From NCBI GenBank assembly GCA_019424645.1, contig JAHYZB010000047.1:1-28614 (forward strand): a DNA stretch of 28,614 nt, read 5' to 3'. How positions within the stretch are numbered: the first letter of the stretch is position 1; every line of letters begins with the position of its first letter. Shown in pieces: positions 17,801-25,347 of the stretch. The notes below the pieces were generated by a model. That model saw only the letters and a program-made list of their open reading frames with translations, was not told where the DNA came from and ran no database searches. The translations under genes and the position numbers were made by a program. This DNA is from Oxalobacter formigenes. GTDB lineage: Bacteria; Pseudomonadota; Gammaproteobacteria; Burkholderiales; Burkholderiaceae_D.

Positions 17801-18594
17801 CCCATATTGCCGCCGACGACATTCTCCTGTTTCCGAAAGGAACCTTTGCCGGAAGCTGCCTGCATGCGATGTTTGAAAATGCGGATTTCACCGATCGGCA
17901 AAGCTGGGATGAAGCTATTGAAATCGCCTTGCAGCAGTTTCCCCAACCGGTTGAATCGCTTACTGGTGAAAATGGAAAGACCGTCATTCCGGATCTGAAG
18001 GCCATGGCGCTCATTATGATGGAGGACGTTTTGAATACGCCTTTGCGTGACGGCCTTGTTCTTTCATCCGTTTCGAACGGAAAACGTCTGACGGAATTGC
18101 CTTTCTGCCTGTCGGAATCGCCGATATCAGCAAAAAGGCTGAACGCTCTTTTCAAACATTTTTCCTATCCGGTTCCACAACTGGTTTTCGACAGTATGAA
18201 CGCCTTTTTGAATGGCTTCATCGATCTGGTGTTCGAGCATGAAAGCCGTTTTTACGTTCTCGACTGGAAATCGAATGCTCTTGGCCTCAAAAAGGAAGAT
18301 TATGGCCCCGCTTCCCTCGCGACTGCGATGGCGGAACACGGATATCACTGGCAGTATCTGCTTTATACGGTCGCCCTCCACCGTTTTCTGTCGCTCCGAC
18401 TGCCTGATTACGACTATGACAGGCATATGGGAGGCGCACTTTATCTGTTTATCCGTGGAGTCCGTCCTGACTGGCATAACGTTGACGGAACACCTTCGGG
18501 CGTGTTTTTTGACAAACCGGATCGCTCTGTAATACAAGCTATCGACAGCCTTTTGAAGCCGGATTTAATGAAAAACGGAGAGGAAGCACCATGA
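14854..18594 (+). CDS. recB: Exodeoxyribonuclease V beta chain (helicase and nuclease)
   Basis: A 1246-residue SF1A 3'-5' helicase plus nuclease of RecBCD, about 65 residues longer than E. coli RecB. Helicase motifs are intact: Walker A EASAGTGKT (21-29), Walker B DEFQDTD (398-404), motif III MVGDPKQAIYSFR (from 424), motif V MTVHRSKGLEF (from 750) and motif VI IYVALTRAVYR. The C-terminal nuclease keeps the metal-binding set: H1004 (FAGSCLHAMFEN), D1124 (GFIDLVFEH), D1137 and K1139 (LDWKSN). The spacing of 13 between the two Asp matches E. coli D1067/D1080. The enzyme should therefore be active. The ribosome site AAGGGAG lies inside the end of recC; both gene junctions overlap by ATGA. Confidence 0.97.
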   Translation: MSFPEEFDVFTCPLSGRVLIEASAGTGKTWNIGGLYLRLLLEKQLEVKQILVVTFTRAATAELRDRIRGRIEKALSYLNGVDDLSGDTFLLELIGRQLEAGVTEAELQSRLQLAFESFDQASIFTIHSFCQRALATTAFSAGQAFTVRTETDDEEMVLESVQDFWRRHIANGNLSPAFSAWLEKKRVTPEKLMLLLRRHLRKPLAQVRWPEEVDATGKRNDNPDAMTLVQAFHEARVCWDECREDIFEIMTSSSADLNQQRYKPSAIESAFGAFDRLFATGDPLGMVDSVGKTELLTTSKLGASTKKDRTAPEHFFFGLAEKLVVECQQTEADLSMAWLRLLKRFLEETVASLKTKKQEKRVVAFDDMLIDLYKALHNPDLPWLSDVLRQQFPAALIDEFQDTDPLQYAIFRLIYGESDLPVFMVGDPKQAIYSFRNADLHTYFAARAEVDYYYTLPENHRSTAGLIDACNTVFSANSRAFLQSGLDFLPVRSGNRERPELLDVPEAISSASLTIWRLPDENGEWIERSNAKERSVEATADEIARLLNASAEGKLAIGGKPVCAGDMAVLVRSHREAAMMGDALSRRGIGSVSLSHESVFASREARELESVLAALLSPGSESLLKAALSTEMLGLDASEMDALSDDGVRLSGWFERFEQYRNSWISNGIGYALRYLLEREKVVKRLLALPDGERRMTNLMHLAELLNRESENNAAPDALLRYLAEKRKSDKTGEEEELRLETDRNLVQIMTVHRSKGLEFAFVFCPLLWDGYSRRLPNTLDGIEYHDNERLVIDFREMDRETSQAIKNTQLIDMAAESLRLIYVALTRAVYRCYLVAGCYSRSNEKLKTVESQRSLLNWLVAGEGLSPDEWLVADSRKKEEDVADGRNAIERAWKTLKERCRDILMADLPENRGRVLEKEESAFDSLAAKTFDGAIASRWRMNSFSGLMRNAAEWTESGDHDEYVVREQDDPGVIETPEAGLSHIAADDILLFPKGTFAGSCLHAMFENADFTDRQSWDEAIEIALQQFPQPVESLTGENGKTVIPDLKAMALIMMEDVLNTPLRDGLVLSSVSNGKRLTELPFCLSESPISAKRLNALFKHFSYPVPQLVFDSMNAFLNGFIDLVFEHESRFYVLDWKSNALGLKKEDYGPASLATAMAEHGYHWQYLLYTVALHRFLSLRLPDYDYDRHMGGALYLFIRGVRPDWHNVDGTPSGVFFDKPDRSVIQAIDSLLKPDLMKNGEEAP

Positions 18595-20447
18595 GCAAAC
18601 CGTTTTTCACCGAATCGCCGGAACAGGCGCTTGCCCGTGCATTTTCCGGACATATAGTGTCCTGGGCCAGCCAGACCCGGGATCTGGATGATTCAACCGC
18701 CGACTGGCTTGGAAAGGCGGCCTGGCACGTGAGCATAGCTGTTTCGTCGGGTAATTCATGCCTGTTTCTGGATGATCTGGCAGAGAACGGCGATGAAAAG
18801 GATATCGGCATCATCCGGCAAACACTCCTTGATTCCTGTGTCGTCGGAACGCCGGACAGGCCCGAAAACTGCCCGCTTGTTCTGGATAAGGAAAACAGGC
18901 TTTATTTGCACCGGTATTTCGGGTACGAACGGACACTGGCCAAATGTCTCGTCAGCTTGTGCCAGCCTCGCGATATCGATACGGGAATACTGCGCCCCCT
19001 TCTCGATTCGCTCTTTCCACAGGAAAAAGGCGATAAATCACCCGATTGGCAAAAGATCGCGGCTGCTTTGGCATTGCGACAGTCCCTTCTCATTATCAGC
19101 GGCGGTCCTGGAACTGGCAAAACGACGACTGTTGCCAGTCTTCTGGCATGTATTCTGGAAACCTCTCCTGACAACCGGATCATGCTGGCAGCTCCCACCG
19201 GAAAGGCGGCCCGACGAGTGCTGGATTCGATTTCGGAACGGCTGGATCTCTTTCCGCTCCATATGCAACCGGCCATTCCGAAAGAGGCTTTTACCATTCA
19301 CCGGCTGCTCGGCATTACTGGCGATCTGGCGAATGCCCGTTATCATGAGGGTAATCCCCTGCCCTGCGACACGCTGATCGTCGATGAAGCGTCGATGCTC
19401 GATCTTGCGCTGGCGTCGAAATTGTTTGCCGCATTGCCTGAAAACGCGAGGGTCATTCTTCTGGGTGACAAGGACCAGCTGGCAGCCGTTGAAGCCGGTT
19501 CCGTTTTTTCGGAACTCTCTTCCCGATTTGCCCTCTCCAATGTGTGTCGCCATGATCTGAAGGAACTGACAGGGTACTGGCTGACGGATAGCGACCTGCC
19601 GGAAACGGAAAATGATAAATCCGGCACTTCCCTTGGCGACAGTGTTGTCTGGTTGATGAAAAACTACCGTTTTTCAAAGACATCCGGTATTGGAAGGCTG
19701 GCAACCGATATCCGTGACAAACGCATTACGGAGGCGATCCGTTTCCTGCGCGATAAAAGCGATCCGCTCGTTCAATGGCTGGATATGGACGATGCCAGCG
19801 TCGTATCCGGTTTCGGGAAAACATTATCGGGACAATTCGACGCCTATTTCAATGTCGTCAGGGACAACCCGTACGATGTCAGGGAAGTTTTCGATACATT
19901 CAACCGTTCCCGTATCCTTTGTGCGGTTCGGGAAGGACCGTATGGTGTCAACGCCGTCAATCGCCAGCTTGCCAATGCGATCCCGAAAACGCAGACTGTT
20001 GAAAAACAGGCCCGGGTGAACTGGTTCGCCGGACTGCCTGTTATGGTGAGACGAAACGATTATGTCCTGAAGCTGTTCAACGGGGATGTCGGCATTGTTT
20101 TACCGGACGCGACAGGAAATCTGTCCGTTTATTTCCCGGACGAGGATGGTTCTTACAAGTCAGTGCCCCCGTCACGGCTCAGTGACTTCGAAACGTCTTT
20201 TGCGATGACGGTTCACCAGTCTCAGGGGTCTGAATTCGATTCTGTTTTGCTTTTGCTGCCACCGGAACCATCCAGGGTGCTCTCCAGAGAGCTGATTTAT
20301 ACCGGCATTACCCGTGCCAGAAGCAAGATAACGATTGCTTCCCGGATGCCTGTTCTTTCAGAAAGTCTGAAACACGACTCTGCAAGACGTTCAGGTCTGG
20401 TGACGAGAATCTTTGAAATCAGGTCTTGCAGCGAATCAAAGCAATAA
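18591..20447 (+). CDS. recD: Exodeoxyribonuclease V alpha chain (5'-3' helicase)
   Basis: A 618-residue SF1B helicase, the fast motor of RecBCD that also controls nuclease activity and RecA loading (E. coli RecD is 608 residues). Motifs are Walker A GGPGTGKTTT (from 171, K177), Walker B IVDEASMLD (D265-E266), motif III ILLGDKDQLAAVEAGSVFSE, then VHQSQGSEFD (541-550) and LIYTGITRARSKI near the C-terminus. The N-terminal 160 residues are the RecB-interacting region. The ATG overlaps the recB stop and is preceded by AGAGGA. No clear terminator follows within 100 bp. A complete RecBCD set is thus made from one message, favouring equal subunit amounts. Confidence 0.96.
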   Translation: MSKPFFTESPEQALARAFSGHIVSWASQTRDLDDSTADWLGKAAWHVSIAVSSGNSCLFLDDLAENGDEKDIGIIRQTLLDSCVVGTPDRPENCPLVLDKENRLYLHRYFGYERTLAKCLVSLCQPRDIDTGILRPLLDSLFPQEKGDKSPDWQKIAAALALRQSLLIISGGPGTGKTTTVASLLACILETSPDNRIMLAAPTGKAARRVLDSISERLDLFPLHMQPAIPKEAFTIHRLLGITGDLANARYHEGNPLPCDTLIVDEASMLDLALASKLFAALPENARVILLGDKDQLAAVEAGSVFSELSSRFALSNVCRHDLKELTGYWLTDSDLPETENDKSGTSLGDSVVWLMKNYRFSKTSGIGRLATDIRDKRITEAIRFLRDKSDPLVQWLDMDDASVVSGFGKTLSGQFDAYFNVVRDNPYDVREVFDTFNRSRILCAVREGPYGVNAVNRQLANAIPKTQTVEKQARVNWFAGLPVMVRRNDYVLKLFNGDVGIVLPDATGNLSVYFPDEDGSYKSVPPSRLSDFETSFAMTVHQSQGSEFDSVLLLLPPEPSRVLSRELIYTGITRARSKITIASRMPVLSESLKHDSARRSGLVTRIFEIRSCSESKQ

Positions 20448-20587
20448 TATCGACTTTACGGCACAGTTATAAAACGCGTCCAGCGAGTGTTACACTTTAT
20501 TTTTTATGGATGAGTCCGGTTTGGGAATACAATACTCCCAGATTGATTTGAACTCTGGCCTCTCATCATTATTTGACATGGTTTCAT

Positions 20588-20980
20588 ATGGATAAAATTG
20601 CCAAAAGAATTGAAAATTGCCGACGCCATCTGAATATCAGTCAATCCGAACTGGCACGAAAAGTCGGCGTTACGCCTCAGGCTGTGCAGAAATGGGAAAA
20701 AGCCAAAACCGTTCCCCGAGGCTATACTCTGGAAAAACTCGCCGGTGTGCTTGGCGTATCGCCCGCTTATATCCAGTTCGGAATTGCCGGGTCAGTTGAC
20801 GGCCATTTTTCCGTTGAAGACGAAAAAACCGACTATGTTGTAACCGGGTGTTCAAAAAAGGATGTCTGGCCCTTTTCAATTTCGAGGGAACAGTTCAGCC
20901 AGTTCAATGAAGAACAACGCTCTCTTATCAATCGTTATATCGAAATTCTCTGGGAATCGGTCGACCGGAAAGAAAACTGA
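20588..20980 (+). CDS. XRE-family helix-turn-helix transcriptional regulator
   Basis: 130 residues from the ATG at 20588; an upstream in-frame TTG at 20573 would add five residues, and neither start has a good ribosome site. Residues 2-60 form a lambda-repressor/Cro-type HTH: RIENCRRHLNISQSELARKV, then GVTPQAVQKWEKAKTVPRG, and TLEKLAGVLGVSPAYIQFG. The remaining 70 residues lack a peptidase S24 (LexA/CI) catalytic domain, so it is not a self-cleaving repressor. Residues EEQRSLINRYIEILWES near the C-terminus could mediate dimerisation. It may be a host regulator or the remnant of a mobile element; no toxin partner is adjacent. The nearest genes are recD 140 bp upstream and an AT-rich gap downstream. 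Confidence 0.85.
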   Translation: MDKIAKRIENCRRHLNISQSELARKVGVTPQAVQKWEKAKTVPRGYTLEKLAGVLGVSPAYIQFGIAGSVDGHFSVEDEKTDYVVTGCSKKDVWPFSISREQFSQFNEEQRSLINRYIEILWESVDRKEN

Positions 20981-21625
20981 TTTCTTTCGTGCCCATTCTT
21001 TCATCCTCTTATACCCCTGTTTTCTTATCTTTCAAATAGAACGCTTCAAACACTTTTGACACTTTTGTGCCTGAAAACAACGTTTGAGATCTTCAAAAAA
21101 ACTTTTCAGAAAACAGGGTAAACTGCTTCCTGTCTTTTTGTCCTGGCAAGCGTTTTTTTATATAACGAGAGTTAGCCTGAATTGCCCGTCAATAAGCTTT
21201 TTTTAAATGGACTTATTGATTTTTAGCAATTTTGTTTATAGCTTGTTTTTTATAATTTTCGTTCTTATCAGGAAGTGTTATTAATCGGATGCAATATATA
21301 TTTAAGCTCTTGGAAAATGTAAAATTTCAGTTAGGTTCGGGTTACTGACAATATCTTCGAACTGTTTTTTTCATGTAATTCCTATCTGTTTTCATCCAAC
21401 CAAACCGTTGGATCAAGCAATTTGTATTCGGCTGTAAAGGTTTTCGTTAACAAATTTAACCATTTTTTACTTTTTATTACAACCGAAGGTTGTAGTATTA
21501 CTGTTGATGCGGTAACATTCGGGTGCAACATTTGTAACTTTAAGTTTAATCAGGAATTTGTTTTACTGATTTTTATCTAATGAAGTCAGTTTTTGAAACG
21601 AATCATTTTTACGCCAAGATCTAAA
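20981..21625. other. AT-rich intergenic region downstream of the XRE regulator
   Basis: About 640 bp with many T and A runs and no supportable coding region or RNA gene. It contains a small perfect inverted repeat ACAACC-GAA-GGTTGT near 21479-21493 that could be an operator or a weak hairpin. The base composition contrasts with recD and resembles the gap before the autotransporter. It serves as the upstream region of the small-gene pair. Confidence 0.55.
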
Positions 21626-21907
21626 ATGGACGAACTTAAAAAGAAAGAAATGCTCACCAATATTCATTTCGAAATTATCCGCAATTCCATTCTGACGAGT
21701 CGGGAAATTGCGGATGGGGTCGGTGATGTCATTCAGAGATATACGACCGGCAGTGAGTTTGCTGAAGTTTCCGTTGCACTGATGAATGAAGACAAGGATG
21801 AAGTTTTTGCTTTAATGAAAAAAATTCTCAATGAAGCCATCTGGTATATGGCAGAAGAACAAACCGAAGAAGAAAACCAGGAACCTAAAAAGGAATACGA
21901 TGACTGA
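21626..21907 (+). CDS. Small hypothetical protein (first gene of a coupled pair)
   Basis: 93 residues from the ATG at 21626; an in-frame TTG at 21593 would add eleven. I do not recognise a family. The protein looks fully helical and strongly acidic at the C-terminus (EEQTEEENQEPKKEYDD), with an amphipathic centre (SREIADGVGDVIQRY, FALMKKILNEAIWYMAEE). It has no signal peptide or membrane segment, so a cytoplasmic binding protein is likely. Its stop overlaps the upstream part of the next gene: the downstream ATG lies 8 bp before this stop, so the two are translationally coupled. The AAGGA ribosome site of the second gene lies within its last codons. Confidence 0.65.
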   Translation: MDELKKKEMLTNIHFEIIRNSILTSREIADGVGDVIQRYTTGSEFAEVSVALMNEDKDEVFALMKKILNEAIWYMAEEQTEEENQEPKKEYDD

Positions 21908-22124
21908 TTATTCGCATATGATCCATGAGGGACTTGAGGTCAGCATCAATGCCCTAGTCCAGTCGATCAACGGGCTGATGAACCGGGAACAGAATTATCA
22001 TGAGAATGGATTGTCGGACAGGGCCGAACGAGTTCATGCGACGATTGAAAGGCTTTACGTTTTACGTAACGAACTCATACTGATTTTCAATGAACAAAAA
22101 AAAGAACGGACTGATTTTGTCTGA
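21900..22124 (+). CDS. Small hypothetical protein (second gene of a coupled pair)
   Basis: 74 residues starting MTDYSHMIHEGLEVSINALV, with AAGGA seven nt before the ATG. I do not recognise a family. Predicted all helical with a heptad-like hydrophobic pattern (INALVQSINGLMNREQNY, RVHATIERLYVLRNELILIF), suggesting a short coiled coil or a four-helix partner of the upstream gene product. Overlap with that gene by 8 bp indicates coupled translation and possibly a stoichiometric complex. An intrinsic terminator about 57 bp after the stop closes the two-gene unit. Confidence 0.7.
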   Translation: MTDYSHMIHEGLEVSINALVQSINGLMNREQNYHENGLSDRAERVHATIERLYVLRNELILIFNEQKKERTDFV

Positions 22125-22180
22125 CCCTGTTTTTTCTGTATTCCGGTAAAAACGTACCTCTTCATCGACTTTTACCCCGG

Positions 22181-22208
22181 GACCTGCCAGATGGCAGGTC
22201 TTCTTATT
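22181..22208 (+). terminator. Intrinsic terminator after the small-gene pair
   Basis: An 8-bp stem GACCTGCC/GGCAGGTC with an AGAT loop (9 bp if the closing A-T pair forms) is followed by TTCTTATTT. Confidence 0.8.
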
Positions 22209-22518
22209 TGGGAAATGCTTATGCTCACACACCTGAGTTTGTCCACTTTCCCTGTGGAAAAGTTTGTGCACAAACGATGTATGGATCTTGCAAGGCCTTG
22301 ATATTCCATCCTGTTTGAAAGTATGCCTTTTTTTCGGGCATTCCGGCTTCATGGTTTTCCGGTAAAAGCGATGACAGCCATGCAGGATTGGTGTCAGAAA
22401 GCTCAGCCATTATCATTTTTGTCTGAGCAAACTCAATGCCGGTTTTCATTTCCCGTCGACAATGATCCTGTACGGGTTTCTTTGGAACCTGCCGATTTTC
22501 TTTTGTTTCGGAACCATT
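22209..22518. other. Intergenic region upstream of the two-pass membrane protein
   Basis: About 310 bp with no convincing gene. It carries a perfect 14-bp palindrome GTTTGTGCACAAAC (22262-22275), directly after CTGTGGAAAA, which resembles a reversed DnaA-type box with one mismatch. An in-frame upstream extension of the following gene from 22462 lies here but is not favoured. Confidence 0.5.
22262..22275. promoter_or_regulatory. Perfect 14-bp palindrome, possible operator
   Basis: GTTTGTGCACAAAC reads the same on both strands with no loop, so it is better suited to binding a dimeric regulator than to forming an RNA hairpin. It lies about 245 bp before the membrane-protein ATG. Confidence 0.35.
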
Positions 22519-23565
22519 ATGGACGTATTGGAAAATATCATTGTCGCCACTCTGGCTATCGTAATGACTTCCCTGATTGCGGTGTTGTACCATATACGGC
22601 AACTCTATGCGACTGCGCCTGTCATGTTTCAGCAGAAGTCGGACAGCGGTTACGATGGTGTTTTCCAGATTGTCGTGACCAACCGGGGCAATCAGGTGGA
22701 AGAAAATATCGAGCTTGAAATCGATCCTTCCATCACGTTTGAAATTGTCGCCGCGAGTGTTCCGGGTGTGATGAAAGACGGTTCGACCATTCGTATCGAA
22801 CGCATTCACCGGAAAAATGAAGTGATCATCCTGATTTCCACTGTTGATATCCATTTCGGGTCTGCCGGAATCCTTTCGGTTTCTTCCAATAATGTCAGCG
22901 GCCGCGTCTGCAAGACGCCGAAAGATATCCCTTTCAATTATGGCATGACTTCACTTGCGATCCTGCTCTTGCTCAGTGCTTTTCCGGTCGGGTATTACCT
23001 CTATCAGGTGGCCGGGTATGTCGAGGACAAGGTGGATGAGGTAAAACTGGCGCCAGTCTCGAAAGAAGGCTGGAGCAATCTGGACGAATATCAGGAATCG
23101 GATTTGCGGAAAAGTTACAGCAATCAGGAATTTCCGATCAGGCTTTCGGATATTAAAAAGAAACAGGATTATGACAGCGGTTCCGTTCCGGTTTCCCTAA
23201 AGGATGAATGGGGCAATATCGATAATGAAAAAGACGCCCTTCTGCATTACGAGATCAATAACAAGACGGCGGGAAATCTGGGTGTCATGGCTTACCGGCG
23301 AAATGGAAACCGGACCTTGCCCTATTTCGCCGAAGTGGCTCCCCTTTCAAAAGGTGTCATTATCGTTCCGGTAAGGGGACAGACCGATTCCGGCAATGTA
23401 CAGGTCGAGTTCCTTTTCCGGCTGAACGATGAATGGCTTGAGAAGATCGTGCATTCCATCGATACACAAAAGATGCAGAAAATGCAGGAACAGGAAAAAG
23501 CTTCTTCGACAACGGGTGAAGGCCAATCGTTTAAGATGCGTAAACTGGCAAAATCCGCAAAATAA
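22519..23565 (+). CDS. Two-pass membrane protein of unknown function
   Basis: 348 residues from the ATG at 22519, which has GGAA eight nt upstream; an in-frame ATG at 22462 would add 19 residues. I do not recognise the family. Helix 1 (about 5-26, IIVATLAIVMTSLIAVLYHI) anchors the N-terminus. A domain of about 110 residues follows that looks like a beta-sandwich (FQIVVTNRGNQVEENIELEI is the usual opening of CARDB/NEW3-like Ig folds). Helix 2 (about 143-167) is MTSLAILLLLSAFPVGYYLY. A soluble C-terminal part of about 180 residues may hold a second beta-rich domain (EVAPLSKGVIIVPVRGQTDS) and ends in a basic Lys/Gln-rich tail. It looks like a membrane scaffold or sensor. It sits alone, with a converging neighbour. 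Confidence 0.7.
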   Translation: MDVLENIIVATLAIVMTSLIAVLYHIRQLYATAPVMFQQKSDSGYDGVFQIVVTNRGNQVEENIELEIDPSITFEIVAASVPGVMKDGSTIRIERIHRKNEVIILISTVDIHFGSAGILSVSSNNVSGRVCKTPKDIPFNYGMTSLAILLLLSAFPVGYYLYQVAGYVEDKVDEVKLAPVSKEGWSNLDEYQESDLRKSYSNQEFPIRLSDIKKKQDYDSGSVPVSLKDEWGNIDNEKDALLHYEINNKTAGNLGVMAYRRNGNRTLPYFAEVAPLSKGVIIVPVRGQTDSGNVQVEFLFRLNDEWLEKIVHSIDTQKMQKMQEQEKASSTTGEGQSFKMRKLAKSAK

Positions 23566-23635
23566 AATGTCAAACATTTTACAGGAATTCCGAACGGCTC
23601 TTTCCCTTCCTTTTCAACGGTTTACCTGCACCTTT

Positions 23636-24208
23636 TCAGTGCGGAGCATGCATTTTTTCTGTAATGATTCCGAACATTTTCTGCATTTTTTTGACGGTTT
23701 CATTATCGGGATCAATTCCGTAACGCCGTGCAATCCATGCCGGGTCGTTCCATGAGAGCATGGTTCCATCCGGAGATTCCCAGACCAGTATTTTGAGTGG
23801 TAGATCGAGTGCCGCTTCAGGATTTTCCTGCATCAGGAAGGTTCCGACTGCCGGATTGCCGAAAGAAACGACTCGCGCCTGTTTCATGTCCAGTCCGACG
23901 GAAACGGCATTGGCTTTGTGATCCACTTTTGAAAAAACGGGGGCTTTCATGTTTTCGAGGGTTAAAAGCAGTTTGTTCCAGACGAAATCGACATCGCCGG
24001 GTATCTTGCTGTGTATGATGCCATTTTCCATGTTTGCCTCCTTGTGAATGCCGGATGCTGCGTTGACCGGAAATGCCTGGATACACATCAGGACTCCGAT
24101 AATGAGTGCTTTTAACGTGCCGTTCTTGAGAAACGGCATCAGGTTTACTGAGACAGGATTTTTTTTCTTTTGTTCACGGCGATCCCTGTTCGACTGACCG
24201 GCATTCAT
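23636..24208 (-). CDS. Exported DUF302-family protein
   Basis: 190 residues from the ATG at 24208, chosen because GGAG lies seven nt upstream; longer frames start upstream without a ribosome site. A basic N-terminus (NRDRREQKKKN) precedes a hydrophobic segment TLKALIIGVLMCIQAFPVNA with probable cleavage near residue 51. That signal region begins unusually late, so a shorter start at 24139 is also possible. The mature part matches the DUF302 pattern: a fold resembling a heme or redox-partner domain with VDFVWNKLLLTLENMKAPVF, VVSFGNPAVGTFLMQENPEA, LPLKILVWESPDGTMLSWND and RYGIDPD. DUF302 proteins are small periplasmic proteins of undefined role. It is divergent from the nuclease gene, and the two starts are about 155 bp apart. 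Confidence 0.8.
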   Translation of the reverse strand: MNAGQSNRDRREQKKKNPVSVNLMPFLKNGTLKALIIGVLMCIQAFPVNAASGIHKEANMENGIIHSKIPGDVDFVWNKLLLTLENMKAPVFSKVDHKANAVSVGLDMKQARVVSFGNPAVGTFLMQENPEAALDLPLKILVWESPDGTMLSWNDPAWIARRYGIDPDNETVKKMQKMFGIITEKMHAPH

Positions 24209-24364
24209 TTCGTTTCTCCATGTTGTGTGATTCACAAGATATTTATGCACAGCTTGTGTTTCGGGCTGGTCCGGTATGTCGTTATTGTCTGAAAAATGAC
24301 GTTTCTTTATTGGCGGACCCAACGATATAATACGCCACACTATCAATTACTGTTTTTCAGGGCG

Positions 24365-24895
24365 ATGAATAAAATCCACCGTTTTTTCCTCTTCGGGCTG
24401 ATGCTTCTGTTTTCGGCCCATCTTCAGGCACAAACCGTTATCGAAAGCGCTTTCTCTCCTGACGACAAAGCGCAGGAACTGATTCTGAAAGTGATCGATT
24501 CTTCGCAAGAAAGCCTGCGTCTTGCCGCCTATTCTTTTACTTCCCCGGTCATTATGAAAAGGCTTCTGGCAGCAAAAAAACGCGGTGTGGATATAAAAAT
24601 CGTGGTCGATGAAAAAGGCAACCGTTCCAAAGCCAGCAAGGCGGCCATGAATCTGATGGTCAATGCCGGAATTCCGTTGAGAACGGTTTCCAGTTACCGG
24701 ATTCATCACGACAAATACATTGTGGTAGATGCAAAGAATGTCGAAACGGGCAGCTTCAATTACAGCCAGTCGGCAGCCAGAAATAACAGTGAAAACGTGA
24801 TGGTCATATGGAACAGTCCGCAAATCGCCAGCCGTTACCTGAAGCACTGGGAATCCCGCTGGAATCAGGGTACCGACTGGAAGTCGGAATATTAG
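24365..24895 (+). CDS. Periplasmic phospholipase D-family endonuclease (Nuc-like)
   Basis: 176 residues, the length of the plasmid pKM101/Salmonella Nuc endonuclease (about 177). A signal peptide (MNKIHRFFLFGLMLLFSAHL, likely cut after residue 22) places it in the periplasm. A single HKD motif is intact: H115, K117 and D122 in HHDKYIVVD, followed by the GSFNYSQSA segment (G129, S130, N132). Members with one HKD act as homodimers that cleave DNA through a phospho-histidine intermediate; some relatives have phospholipase activity instead. The N-terminal half keeps SLRLAAYSFTSPVIMKRLLA. The ATG at 24365 lies just after an AGGG ribosome site. The likely job is degradation of incoming or extracellular DNA, by family analogy. 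Confidence 0.88.
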   Translation: MNKIHRFFLFGLMLLFSAHLQAQTVIESAFSPDDKAQELILKVIDSSQESLRLAAYSFTSPVIMKRLLAAKKRGVDIKIVVDEKGNRSKASKAAMNLMVNAGIPLRTVSSYRIHHDKYIVVDAKNVETGSFNYSQSAARNNSENVMVIWNSPQIASRYLKHWESRWNQGTDWKSEY

Positions 24896-24917
24896 TCTTA
24901 TTATGCTTTATAAAAAA

Positions 24918-24945
24918 AGGGCCGGCTTTACACCGGCCTTGTTCA
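24918..24945 (+). terminator. Intrinsic terminator of the Nuc-like gene
   Basis: Arms GGCCGG and CCGGCC (24920-24925 and 24933-24938) around a 7-nt loop, extended by an A/T-rich flank and followed by TTGTTCAT. It begins about 20 bp after the stop. Confidence 0.75.
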
Positions 24946-25347
24946 TAGGGATTGAACAAAAACTACCCTGGTTGGGAATATGGTTGGCATTTTCAGTCAC
25001 GCAATAATTGTGCCTGTTTCCTTTATAGAGCCTCTTTCTTTTATTTGTTTTTTACCGGTTTCCCTGTGAAGCTGCTGTCGATCCTGTCAGTGTCCTGAAT
25101 TTTCTCTTGTCACACCGTAAATGGCATCGTGCCTTGATATCCAGATATAGCCATGAGAGCGTTAATTGTGATTTATGGTTTTAATTTATTGCCCTGTTCG
25201 CTTACTGTATTCCCTCTTCGATTCAATAAAACGGATATTTATCAAAAATGACGCCGGTATTGACCCGTAACGTTTACGGACAGGAAACAATCCCTTTTTA
25301 AAGGATGTCCAAGTTTCATTCATCGTATTCAGTGAATGGAATGAAAA
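24946..25347. other. Intergenic region upstream of the end-joining cluster
   Basis: About 400 bp of moderately AT-rich DNA without a supportable gene. It contains a short inverted repeat CCGTAA-CGT-TTACGG near 25266-25280 that could be an operator or small hairpin in the leader of the ssb-like gene. I saw no LexA-box match (CTGT-N8-ACAG) close to the start codon. Confidence 0.5.

Noticed and set aside
22125..22180. Small RNA candidate upstream of the terminator at 22181
   Set aside because: Only about 57 bp between the stop and the hairpin; simply the 3' untranslated part of the small-gene message.
22225..22854. 209-residue minus-strand frame overlapping the membrane-protein gene
   Set aside because: Composition is rich in His/Asn/Asp in a shadow-like way, half overlaps the better supported plus gene, and there is no ribosome site.
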